From: Gymnothorax reevesii
Lineage: Eukaryota > Chordata > Actinopteri > Anguilliformes > Muraenidae
Length of the DNA stretch: 64,000 nt
Assembly (NCBI GenBank): GCA_029721435.1
Contig: CM056573.1
Span: 6,485,001 to 6,549,000 of the forward strand
Direction: 5' to 3'
A program made the position numbers and the translations under genes. The notes beneath the pieces are model-generated. The model was not told the origin of the DNA, ran no database searches, and worked only from the letters and a program-made list of their open reading frames with translations. This document shows, in pieces, positions 1-9,935 of this stretch (position 1 is the stretch's first letter; each line of letters begins with the position of its first letter).

Positions 1-163
1 TAATGTGTAACAAGTGGGGTTCTCTTATTTTTTGATATCCAAAAAAACACTGAGCCTCCATCTTGCACTTGATGCTCATTGCCATAATGCACAATGTCCC
101 AGGGTCTGCTCTGGGGCCCGCGTTGTGCATTTTTATTTGCGCTTGACTGAGAGCTTTCATATC

Positions 164-164
<1 letters not shown>

Positions 165-202
<38 letters not shown>
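165..202 (+). repeat. (TG)19 microsatellite in first exon, copy 1
   Basis: A 38-bp TG run lies about 30 bp before the exon-1 ATG (base 234). The same tract occurs in every copy with different length (2293-2330, 4421-4462, 6553-6582 and in the long copies), so it is the main source of length variation between units. Confidence 0.95.
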
Positions 203-203
<1 letters not shown>

Positions 204-540
204 CTGCCTGTAAATTACTCTTATTGTGGAAATATGAGTGGTGCGAGGAAAAGAAATTGGAAGACCTCAGTGCTGAAGGTACATTAGTCACAAAATGTCC
301 ATTTTGAGAAAAGTGAGGCAGCGAACTTGTGTAACTGTAAAAGATGTTTTCCCTTGGTTACTTCATAGTGTGAGAAAATGTGACTTAAGTACTTTTAGCG
401 CTCAACTCCTGTATTGTTTTTTACATTATTTTTAATGCCAAATTTATTTTTCACTTGGATGTGTCACTGCAACTGCGAATCATTGGGAGTGTTTATGCAT
501 ATTATTGACTTTTTTATTTCTGTCTTTTAGGTTTCCAACT

Positions 541-1056
541 ATGCATCTGAAGCCATATCCCAAATTCCAGAAGGAGCTGAAGTTGGAGTCGATTGCGGAA
601 GGCATGTGCGACGACGCTGACGGGCAGCTGGATATCTGGGCCGTCATCAAGCCTGGAAACACCAAGAAGAAGATCGGCATCTTCACTGGGCAGCAGTGTG
701 GCCAGTCTAGCGCCCAGGCTAACCTCAGCACTGAAGGCATCAGAGCAGATGTAGGTCCCGCCAATCCACGGATGGTCTCCATGAAGGCCAAAGGCTGCTG
801 GGAGGTCGAGGAGTCCACGGCCACGCACAGGAAACGCTCTGCCGAGCCAGACAAGAGGTGCTGCCCCGAGCGACTCTCGCAGGGGGGCGGAGAGGCGCAG
901 CAAGAGGCCTGGGAAGTGGAGGGCGAGGGAAAGACTCTGTCCGTGGTAGAAATGGTGGCCTACCTGGAACAGAGGGCCAACAAGCCGCGGGTGGTCTTCA
1001 CCAAACCGCTGCCACAGCATTCACATGCCAATTTACCAGAAAGCCAGAGAGAGTAA
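541..1056 (+). CDS. fbxo34: FBXO34-like N-terminal protein without F-box, array copy 1 (171 aa)
   Basis: The product begins MHLKPYPKF, matching the start of vertebrate FBXO34, and continues with the family block DIWAVIKPGNTKKK (residues 31-44), a basic stretch around residues 97-106 and one LSVVEMVAYLEQRA motif (133-146). The F-box and cysteine-rich C-terminus are missing. Near base 1012 the frame jumps to what was the end of the gene, read in a different frame (PESQRE then stop). The ATG lies 10 bp after a splice acceptor (tgtcttttag ends at 530); the matching donor is GAAG/GTACAT at 278/279, giving a 252-bp intron. FBXO34 recruits substrates to SCF ubiquitin ligases through Skp1. This form could bind partners but not Skp1, or be a pseudogene; expression is unknown. 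Confidence 0.75.
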   Translation: MHLKPYPKFQKELKLESIAEGMCDDADGQLDIWAVIKPGNTKKKIGIFTGQQCGQSSAQANLSTEGIRADVGPANPRMVSMKAKGCWEVEESTATHRKRSAEPDKRCCPERLSQGGGEAQQEAWEVEGEGKTLSVVEMVAYLEQRANKPRVVFTKPLPQHSHANLPESQRE

Positions 1057-1675
1057 GGAGGACTCTTAGAGAGTGTGTGATCGAGAGAGAGAGAGTTTGT
1101 GCTACGGGGAGAGTGAGAGAGTGTTGGAGTGACTGACTGACTGTGAGTTTGTGACTGACTGATTGACTGAGTTTGGGAGATTTGACAGCGTGTGAGTTGG
1201 ATAGAGAGCAAGAGAGAGGAGGATGGTTGGTTGGGTGGGTGGTGCAGGGCAGTGTGCCTTTTTATCTCCCAAGGGCTCGCACGCATGTTGAGAGACTGAC
1301 TAAGATGCTAACGCTAATGAGAAATCACTGGACATCCTCCCTCTCCCTGTCCGACACTGCCTCCTACCTTCCAGAAAAATGTCAGCACTTTACGCCTTGC
1401 GAAACAAGAGTTTATCAAGGCCTTTTGATTTCAGCACTGGTCACTTTTTTCCCCCCCAAAAAAAGTTTCTTTTCTGAGGTTGTCGCTGTAAAGCGAGGGT
1501 GACTTGTCTTATCCGAAACGGGCTGAAGCAAATTCAAGTTTTTTTTGTGTTTTTTTTTCACTTCCTGCAGTTTAATGAAATGAAATGGCATTAAACTGCG
1601 ACCTTGGAAAGTAGCAGTGTCACAGTGTCAGCTGCTGCAAAAACCTGTCACTGCATCGGCCATTTTTGTTGAAGA

Positions 1676-1681
1676 AATAAA
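1676..1681 (+). terminator. Polyadenylation signal AATAAA of array copy 1
   Basis: AATAAA lies about 620 bp after the stop codon and 44 bp before the next unit begins. It is repeated at 3804, 5936, 8058 and 39824. The equivalent in long copy B (about 62656) reads GATAAA, so that copy has lost the canonical hexamer. Confidence 0.6.
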
Positions 1682-1982
1682 TCTTTCATATTTCAAACAG
1701 GTAACTGGTAGCCAATACCCCGCCCTGTCCTTTGCTTGTACTTACATTATAGCAATGCCTGAACAATGTCCCAGTGCAATACAACTTTTCTACCGTTTGA
1801 ATTACGGTTGCAGTCTTTCCCGCAAAACCGGTGTCCCATGTCTCATCCAAAAGGCAATCCTCAACTCTGGGGTTCGTTTCGCGAAATCACAGATGCCATC
1901 TTACATAGTTGGACCCATTGACTGTGCATGGACAGTCCTTTGGGAAACGCTCCCCTGGTCCGCGCTGTTTTGTTTATTCCCA

Positions 1983-2060
1983 CCAAAATGGAGCCATGAC
2001 CCAAAATGCACTGCGGCTTTTGCGAAAGTTACGTCACCTGTCAGAGACTGATTATATATA
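1983..2060 (+). promoter_or_regulatory. Candidate promoter of array copy 2 (YY1-like, CRE, TATA)
   Basis: A CCAAAATGG motif (1983-1991, YY1-like), TTACGTCA (2029-2036, a CREB/ATF-type site) and TATATATA (2053-2060) follow one another, with the CRE 16 bp upstream of the TATA box. The order and spacing recur before every unit and before both long copies. A start about 30 bp downstream would give a first exon of roughly 320 bp that includes the TG repeat. Confidence 0.6.
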
Positions 2061-2291
2061 GATCAATGGTCACAGGTCAGAACTATGCCATGCCGTAACC
2101 AAGTCAACCGACCCGCTGGTGACTTAAGTAATGTGTAACAAGTGGGGTTCTCATATTTTTTGATATCCAAAAAAACACTGAGCCTCCATCTTGCACTTGA
2201 TGCTCATTGCCATAATGCACAATGTCCCAGGGTCTGCTCTGGGGCCCGCGTTGTGCATTTTTATTTGCGCTTGACTGAGAGCTTTCATATC

Positions 2292-2331
<40 letters not shown>

Positions 2332-2668
2332 CTGCCTGTAAATTACTCTTATTGTGGAAATATGAGTGGTGCGAGGAAAAGAAATTGGAAGACCTCAGTG
2401 CTGAAGGTACATTAGTCACAAAATGTCCATTTTGAGAAAACTGAGGCAGCGAACTTGTGTAACTGTAAAAGATGTTTTCCCTTGGTTACTTCATAGTGTG
2501 AGAAAATGTGACTTAAGTACTTTTAGCGCTCAACTCCTGTATTGTTTTTTACATTATTTTTAATGCCAAATTTATTTTTCACTTGGATGTGTCACTGCAA
2601 CTGCGAATCATTGGGAGTGTTTATGCATATTATTGACTTTTTTATTTCTGTCTTTTAGGTTTCCAACT

Positions 2669-3184
2669 ATGCATCTGAAGCCATATCCCAAATTCCAGAA
2701 GGAGCTGAAGTTGGAGTCGATTGCGGAAGGCATGTGCGACGACGCTGACGGGCAGCTGGATATCTGGGCCGTCATCAAGCCTGGAAACACCAAGAAGAAG
2801 ATCGGCATCTTCACTGGGCAGCAGTGTGGCCAGTCTAGCGCCCAGGCTAACCTCAGCACTGAAGGCATCAGAGCAGATGTAGGTCCCGCCAATCCACGGA
2901 TGGTCTCCATGAAGGCCAAAGGCTGCTGGGAGGTCGAGGAGTCCACGGCCACGCACAGGAAACGCTCTGCCGAGCCAGACAAGAGGTGCTGCCCCGAGCG
3001 ACTCTCGCAGGGGGGCGGAGAGGCGCAGCAAGAGGCCTGGGAAGTGGAGGGCGAGGGAAAGACTCTGTCCGTGGTAGAAATGGTGGCCTACCTGGAACAG
3101 AGGGCCAACAAGCCGCGGGTGGTCTTCACCAAACCGCTGCCACAGCATTCACATGCCAATTTACCAGAAAGCCAGAGAGAGTAA
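2669..3184 (+). CDS. fbxo34: FBXO34-like N-terminal protein without F-box, array copy 2 (171 aa)
   Basis: The protein is identical to that of copy 1: MHLKPY start, DIWAVIKPGN block, one VEMVAYLEQRA motif, then the out-of-frame tail and stop. It has its own promoter (1983-2060), TG microsatellite (2293-2330), donor at 2406/2407, a 252-bp intron and acceptor at 2657-2658. This is the first complete unit in the window. Full identity of the reading frame between copies could reflect recent amplification, gene conversion or selection; the near-identity of the noncoding parts argues that youth or conversion is enough to explain it. Confidence 0.75.
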   Translation: MHLKPYPKFQKELKLESIAEGMCDDADGQLDIWAVIKPGNTKKKIGIFTGQQCGQSSAQANLSTEGIRADVGPANPRMVSMKAKGCWEVEESTATHRKRSAEPDKRCCPERLSQGGGEAQQEAWEVEGEGKTLSVVEMVAYLEQRANKPRVVFTKPLPQHSHANLPESQRE

Positions 3185-4110
3185 GGAGGACTCTTAGAGA
3201 GTGTGTGATCGAGAGAGAGAGAGTTTGTGCTACGGGGAGAGTGAGAGAGTGTTGGAGTGACTGACTGACTGTGAGTTTGTGACTGACTGATTGACTGAGT
3301 TTGGGAGATTTGACAGCGTGTGAGTTGGATAGAGAGCAAGAGAGAGGAGGATGGTTGGTTGGGTGGGTGGTGCAGGGCAGTGTGCCTTTTTATCTCCCAA
3401 GGGCTCGCACGCATGTTGAGAGACTGACTAAGATGCTAACGCTAATGAGAAATCACTGGACATCCTCCCTCTCCCTGTCCGACACTGCCTCCTACCTTCC
3501 AGAAAAATGTCAGCACTTTACGCCTTGCGAAACAAGAGTTTATCAAGGCCTTTTGATTTCAGCACTGGTCACTTTTTTCCCCCCCAAAAAAAGTTTCTTT
3601 TCTGAGGTTGTCGCTGTAAAGCGAGGGTGACTTGTCTTATCCGAAACGGGCTGAAGCAAATTCAAGTTTTTTTTGTGTTTTTTTTTCACTTCCTGCAGTT
3701 TAATGAAATGAAATGGCATTAAACTGCGACCTTGGAAAGTAGCAGTGTCACAGTGTCAGCTGCTGCAAAAACCTGTCACTGCATCGGCCATTTTTGTTGA
3801 AGAAATAAATCTTTCATATTTCAAACAGGTAACTGGTAGCCAATACCCCGCCCTGTCCTTTGCTTGTACTTACATTATAGCAATGCCTGAACGATGTCCC
3901 AGTGCAATACAACTTTTCTACCATTTGAATTACGGTTGCAGTCTTTCCCGCAAAACCGGTGTCCCATGTCTCATCCAAAAGGCAATCCTCAACTCTGGGG
4001 TTCGTTTCGCGAAATCACAGATGCCATCTTACATAGTTGGACCCATTGACTGTGCATGGACAGTCCTTTGGGAAACGCTCCCCTGGTCCGCGCTGTTTTG
4101 TTTATTCCCA

Positions 4111-4188
4111 CCAAAATGGAGCCATGACCCAAAATGCACTGCGGCTTTTGCGAAAGTTACGTCACCTGTCAGAGACTGATTATATATA
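4111..4188 (+). promoter_or_regulatory. Candidate promoter of array copy 3
   Basis: The same three elements as in the previous unit are present: CCAAAATGG at 4111, TTACGTCA at 4157-4164 and TATATATA at 4181-4188. Confidence 0.6.
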
Positions 4189-4419
4189 GATCAATGGTCA
4201 CAGGTCAGAACTATGCCATGCCGTAACCAAGTCAACCGACCCGCTGGTGACTTAAGTAATGTGTAACAAGTGGGGTTCTCATATTTTTTGATATCCAAAA
4301 AAACACTGAGCCTCCATCTTGCACTTGATGCTCATTGCCATAATGCACAATGTCCCAGGGTCTGCTCTGGGGCCCGCGTTGTGCATTTTTATTTGCGCTT
4401 GACTGAGAGCTTTCATATC

Positions 4420-4463
<44 letters not shown>

Positions 4464-4800
4464 CTGCCTGTAAATTACTCTTATTGTGGAAATATGAGTG
4501 GTGCGAGGAAAAGAAATTGGAAGACCTCAGTGCTGAAGGTACATTAGTCACAAAATGTCCATTTTGAGAAAAGTGAGGCAGCGAACTTGTGTAACTGTAA
4601 AAGATGTTTTCCCTTGGTTACTTCATAGTGTGAGAAAATGTGACTTAAGTACTTTTAGCGCTCAACTCCTGTATTGTTTTTTACATTATTTTTAATGCCA
4701 AATTTATTTTTCACTTGGATGTGTCACTGCAACTGCGAATCATTGGGAGTGTTTATGCATATTATTGACTTTTTTATTTCTGTCTTTTAGGTTTCCAACT

Positions 4801-5316
4801 ATGCATCTGAAGCCATATCCCAAATTCCAGAAGGAGCTGAAGTTGGAGTCGATTGCGGAAGGCATGTGCGACGACGCTGACGGGCAGCTGGATATCTGGG
4901 CCGTCATCAAGCCTGGAAACACCAAGAAGAAGATCGGCATCTTCACTGGGCAGCAGTGTGGCCAGTCTAGCGCCCAGGCTAACCTCAGCACTGAAGGCAT
5001 CAGAGCAGATGTAGGTCCCGCCAATCCACGGATGGTCTCCATGAAGGCCAAAGGCTGCTGGGAGGTCGAGGAGTCCACGGCCACGCACAGGAAACGCTCT
5101 GCCGAGCCAGACAAGAGGTGCTGCCCCGAGCGACTCTCGCAGGGGGGCGGAGAGGCGCAGCAAGAGGCCTGGGAAGTGGAGGGCGAGGGAAAGACTCTGT
5201 CCGTGGTAGAAATGGTGGCCTACCTGGAACAGAGGGCCAACAAGCCGCGGGTGGTCTTCACCAAACCGCTGCCACAGCATTCACATGCCAATTTACCAGA
5301 AAGCCAGAGAGAGTAA
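4801..5316 (+). CDS. fbxo34: FBXO34-like N-terminal protein without F-box, array copy 3 (171 aa)
   Basis: The reading frame is identical in protein sequence to copies 1 and 2. The unit differs by a longer TG tract (42 bp, 4421-4462) and a few substitutions in the promoter region. Donor at 4538/4539, acceptor just before 4791. The frame keeps the N-terminal FBXO34 homology and ends in the same shifted tail after the internal deletion. Confidence 0.75.
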   Translation: MHLKPYPKFQKELKLESIAEGMCDDADGQLDIWAVIKPGNTKKKIGIFTGQQCGQSSAQANLSTEGIRADVGPANPRMVSMKAKGCWEVEESTATHRKRSAEPDKRCCPERLSQGGGEAQQEAWEVEGEGKTLSVVEMVAYLEQRANKPRVVFTKPLPQHSHANLPESQRE

Positions 5317-6242
5317 GGAGGACTCTTAGAGAGTGTGTGATCGAGAGAGAGAGAGTTTGTGCTACGGGGAGAGTGAGAGAGTGTTGGAGTGACTGACTGA
5401 CTGTGAGTTTGTGACTGACTGATTGACTGAGTTTGGGAGATTTGACAGCGTGTGAGTTGGATAGAGAGCAAGAGAGAGGAGGATGGTTGGTTGGGTGGGT
5501 GGTGCAGGGCAGTGTGCCTTTTTATCTCCCAAGGGCTCGCACGCATGTTGAGAGACTGACTAAGATGCTAACGCTAATGAGAAATCACTGGACATCCTCC
5601 CTCTCCCTGTCCGACACTGCCTCCTACCTTCCAGAAAAATGTCAGCACTTTACGCCTTGCGAAACAAGAGTTTATCAAGGCCTTTTGATTTCAGCACTGG
5701 TCACTTTTTTCCCCCCCAAAAAAAGTTTCTTTTCTGAGGTTGTCGCTGTAAAGCGAGGGTGACTTGTCTTATCCGAAACGGGCTGAAGCAAATTCAAGTT
5801 TTTTTTGTGTTTTTTTTTCACTTCCTGCAGTTTAATGAAATGAAATGGCATTAAACTGCGACCTTGGAAAGTAGCAGTGTCACAGTGTCAGCTGCTGCAA
5901 AAACCTGTCACTGCATCGGCCATTTTTGTTGAAGAAATAAATCTTTCATATTTCAAACAGGTAACTGGTAGCCAATACCCCGCCCTGTCCTTTGCTTGTA
6001 CTTACATTATAGCAATGCCTGAACGATGTCCCAGTGCAATACAACTTTTCTACCGTTTGAATTACGGTTGCAGTCTTTCCCGCAAAACCGGTGTCCCATG
6101 TCTCATCCAAAAGGCAATCCTCAACTCTGGGGTTCGTTTCGCGAAATCACAGATGCCATCTTACATAGTTGGACCCATTGACTGTGCATGGACAGTCCTT
6201 TGGGAAACGCTCCCCTGGTCCGCGCTGTTTTGTTTATTCCCA

Positions 6243-6320
6243 CCAAAATGGAGCCATGACCCAAAATGCACTGCGGCTTTTGCGAAAGTTACGTCACCTG
6301 TCAGAGACTGATTATATATA
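6243..6320 (+). promoter_or_regulatory. Candidate promoter of array copy 4
   Basis: CCAAAATGG at 6243, TTACGTCA at 6289-6296 and TATATATA at 6313-6320, with the same spacing as the other units. Confidence 0.6.
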
Positions 6321-6551
6321 GATCAATGGTCACAGGTCAGAACTATGCCATGCCGTAACCAAGTCAACCGACCCGCTGGTGACTTAAGTAATGTGTAACA
6401 AGTGGGGTTCTCATATTTTTTGATATCCAAAAAAACACTGAGCCTCCATCTTGCACTTGATGCTCATTGCCATAATGCACAATGTCCCAGGGTCTGCTCT
6501 GGGGCCCGCGTTGTGCATTTTTATTTGCGCTTGACTGAGAGCTTTCATATC

Positions 6552-6583
<32 letters not shown>

Positions 6584-6920
6584 CTGCCTGTAAATTACTC
6601 TTATTGTGGAAATATGAGTGGTGCGAGGAAAAGAAATTGGAAGACCTCAGTGCTGAAGGTACATTAGTCACAAAATGTCCATTTTGAGAAAACTGAGGCA
6701 GCGAACTTGTGTAACTGTAAAAGATGTTTTCCCTTGGTTACTTCATAGTGTGAGAAAATGTGACTTAAGTACTTTTAGCGCTCAACTCCTGTATTGTTTT
6801 TTACATTATTTTTAATGCCAAATTTATTTTTCACTTGGATGTGTCACTGCAACTGCGAATCATTGGGAGTGTTTATGCATATTATTGACTTTTTTATTTC
6901 TGTCTTTTAGGTTTCCAACT

Positions 6921-7436
6921 ATGCATCTGAAGCCATATCCCAAATTCCAGAAGGAGCTGAAGTTGGAGTCGATTGCGGAAGGCATGTGCGACGACGCTGA
7001 CGGGCAGCTGGATATCTGGGCCGTCATCAAGCCTGGAAACACCAAGAAGAAGATCGGCATCTTCACTGGGCAGCAGTGTGGCCAGTCTAGCGCCCAGGCT
7101 AACCTCAGCACTGAAGGCATCAGAGCAGATGTAGGTCCCGCCAATCCACGGATGGTCTCCATGAAGGCCAAAGGCTGCTGGGAGGTCGAGGAGTCCACGG
7201 CCACGCACAGGAAACGCTCTGCCGAGCCAGACAAGAGGTGCTGCCCCGAGCGACTCTCGCAGGGGGGCGGAGAGGCGCAGCAAGAGGCCTGGGAAGTGGA
7301 GGGCGAGGGAAAGACTCTGTCCGTGGTAGAAATGGTGGCCTACCTGGAACAGAGGGCCAACAAGCCGCGGGTGGTCTTCACCAAACCGCTGCCACAGCAT
7401 TCACATGCCAATTTACCAGAAAGCCAGAGAGAGTAA
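6921..7436 (+). CDS. fbxo34: FBXO34-like N-terminal protein without F-box, array copy 4 (171 aa)
   Basis: This is the last unit of the array. The protein equals that of the other three copies and the TG tract is the shortest (30 bp, 6553-6582). Small differences appear only downstream of the reading frame, for example around 7670, 7801 and 7895-7935. After its AATAAA (8058-8063) the sequence does not return to another promoter. It runs into the 3' flank shared with the two long copies, so this unit marks the right end of the array. Confidence 0.75.
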   Translation: MHLKPYPKFQKELKLESIAEGMCDDADGQLDIWAVIKPGNTKKKIGIFTGQQCGQSSAQANLSTEGIRADVGPANPRMVSMKAKGCWEVEESTATHRKRSAEPDKRCCPERLSQGGGEAQQEAWEVEGEGKTLSVVEMVAYLEQRANKPRVVFTKPLPQHSHANLPESQRE

Positions 7437-8106
7437 GGAGGACTCTTAGAGAGTGTGTGATCGAGAGAGAGAGAGTTTGTGCTACGGGGAGAGTGAGAGA
7501 GTGTTGGAGTGACTGACTGACTGTGAGTTTGTGACTGACTGATTGACTGAGTTTGGGAGATTTGACAGCGTGTGAGTTGGATAGAGAGCAAGAGAGAGGA
7601 GGATGGTTGGTTGGGTGGGTGGTGCAGGGCAGTGTGCCTTTTTATCTCCCAAGGGCTCGCACGCATGTTTAGAGACTGACTAAGATGCTAACGCTAATGA
7701 GAAATCACTGGACATCCTCCCTCTCCCTGTCCGACACTGCCTCCTACCTTCCAGAAAAATGTCAGCACTTTACGCCTTGCGAAACAAGAGTTTATCAAGG
7801 CATTTTGATTTCAGCACTGGTCACTTTTTTCCCCCCCAAAAAAAGTTTCTTTTCTGAGGTTGTCGCTGTAAAGCGAGGGTGACTTGTCTTATCCAAAACG
7901 GGCTGCAGCAAATTCAAGTTTTTTTTGGTTTTTTTTTTTTCACTTCCTGCAGTTTAATGAAATGAAATGGCATTAAACTGCGACCTTGGAAAGTAGCAGT
8001 GTCACAGTGTCAGCTGCTGCAAAAACCTGTCACTGCATCGGCCATTTTTGTTGAAGAAATAAATCTTTCATATTTCATACAGGTAACTGGTAGCCAATAC
8101 CCCGCC

Positions 8107-9935
8107 TGCTCTCCCACTCCCCTCCGATAACCAACAACATTTATCCAGGTTATTTTTTCCCACATGGAATATACTGTATGAACTAAGTATATAATATGAT
8201 GCACTGTTCTCTCAGCATATCCAATATGTGAATCACTAAATTATAGTGAGTGTAATTGCGAAAGAGGCTCAATGGCCTCTTAAATGTAATATGAATTTAT
8301 CAGATCCGCTCCCATTCGCCCGTGTAATGTTAACCCCTTCATGACCAGTGATGGAGACGGAGTGCCTGAGATATTCTCGACTGAGACATTGGAGCCATGT
8401 CTAAGCCCTGTTGTGTTTACAATGTACATAAAAGTGAAATCCTATATCAGTACAGGGTAAGGAGTGATGGCCGGGAGCGTGCGCAGCACTTCAGAAAATA
8501 TCCACCTTCAGCTGGTGGAAAGTTTTTGGGGATTTATTTTCTGTCTTTGGTGCATTTTTACCCCTTTCTGTACATAGTTATGAAATTTCAGCTCGAATCT
8601 AGTTCCAGCTCTCAAGCTCGGACGCCTGCTCAAAACGTACCTGCCGACTCGTTGCTTCAGGCGGCTTATAATAATACAAGAATAAGTCTTATATTTATTC
8701 ATTGAAGGTGATGGGATGTTACTGGGATTGTGGGAACCCTGTCCCCTCCTCGAAGCCTACTTTGTGTTCAGTGTCAGATATTGATGTCACTAAATAAAGA
8801 AAATTGAAACGTATTCTCTTGCTGGTGTAGTTCATGGTGTGTAGGAGTGAGTAAAGCAGTGGGGGGAATGCAGTCGTGGGGCAGGTTCCATGGGGTTTCT
8901 AAACCACAGTGATAGAAATCAGGTGGGCAGCACAAGTGATTTTCTTCATGTGAGTGTATTCAGTTTTTTTAGTTTATTGTCCAATGGGTTTGAGGGTTTT
9001 TTTCCTTTTTTAAAGCATTATATTTGTTGTTTGTTTGTTTTAATTGAACTTTATTCCCGATAGTTTAAACGTACCCAGCAACGCTGCGTCTGCATCACCA
9101 ATGCAGAAAATTGGTAAAATTTCAGAATATTGTTTGTTTTTTTGATACAAATTGTTCTGGAATATTTTTTATGTTCTGACTTCTTTTTTGTGTGGTCTTC
9201 TATCTACAACAGAGAGATTAAAAGGGCAAAGTGACACCATACATGGGCAATAAATACGCACTACAGAAACTAATTCTATGGTCTTCCAATGAATTATTCT
9301 TGTGTGCGACGTCAGAGCCATAATCCAACATGTTTTCCTACAACCTTCACAAACGGCTCATTCATGAGTTGGAGAAGAAAACCGAATCATGGCTGGTTTA
9401 ATGGGAATTAGGGGTGGACCTGCCCAAGCAGAAGTGTTTTTTGGCTGAGTTTTGAGTTTTGGATTACATTTCATGGCTGGACACTAAATTTAAACCCAAT
9501 TGTGTTCCTGAGAAAACTGTAGGTGTCATGGGTTGCAAATGAACAGAATTCCCTAAAATGGTTTCTGCTAACCGTTGTATGTGCAAGTACAATGGGCTCT
9601 ATGCTAATATTTTTTTAACTAGGACCTCCAAAGCTGAACACAGAAACACCATGTAATTTACAAGCCCATGGAAAATTGTACTCCTTACACAACACGTGCA
9701 CAAGTAGGGCTTGGCACTCTTTGTTTTAGGAACACCCTGCCCCCAAGTTAACCCTCAGAGTGCTGAAAAGAATGTATAAAAATACAAATGATCTTGTGCT
9801 GTTGAAAACCTATCATGTGGCAACTTGTTTAACAGAGCTACCCTGCGGATATTCTTTTGAGCAAATCGGCACATGAGGGGTTTTCGACAGCTTTGATTTT
9901 GAGATCTTACATCAGTGACAAACAGCTGCATTTAG
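8107..9935 (+). repeat. 3' flank of the FBXO34 array, homologous to the flanks of both long copies
   Basis: The stretch aligns collinearly with about 39870-41175 and 62700-64000. It has an extra ~530 bp (8585-9120) bounded by the direct repeat AAATTTCAG; the extra part contains a candidate polyadenylation signal (taaataaag near 8793). The ~100-codon frame starting at 8397 is open in all three copies but resembles no known protein and lies in likely 3' UTR. The right end (9906-9913, cttacatc) is the empty version of the site where the LTR element sits at 41176. Confidence 0.8.

Larger units (their letters stand above)
1..8106 (+). repeat. Tandem array of ~2.13-kb truncated FBXO34-like gene units
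   Basis: Four head-to-tail units are visible: a partial first unit (1-1724), then 1725-3852, 3853-5984 and 5985-8106. Equivalent landmarks are 2128, 2132 and 2120 bp apart, and these differences equal the change in length of the TG microsatellite in each unit, so the units are otherwise almost indel-free. Each unit holds a promoter, a noncoding first exon, a short intron, a 171-codon reading frame and an AATAAA signal. The unit junction joins sequence that in the long copies lies downstream of the polyadenylation signal directly to sequence that lies upstream of the promoter. The array continues off the left edge. Confidence 0.95.

Noticed and set aside
1617..2051. 144-codon frame before each array unit
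   Set aside because: It overlaps the promoter and differs by substitutions between units without protein-like conservation. No homology recognised.
4279..4551. Minus-strand frames with poly(His-Thr)
   Set aside because: Produced by the TG/CA microsatellite.
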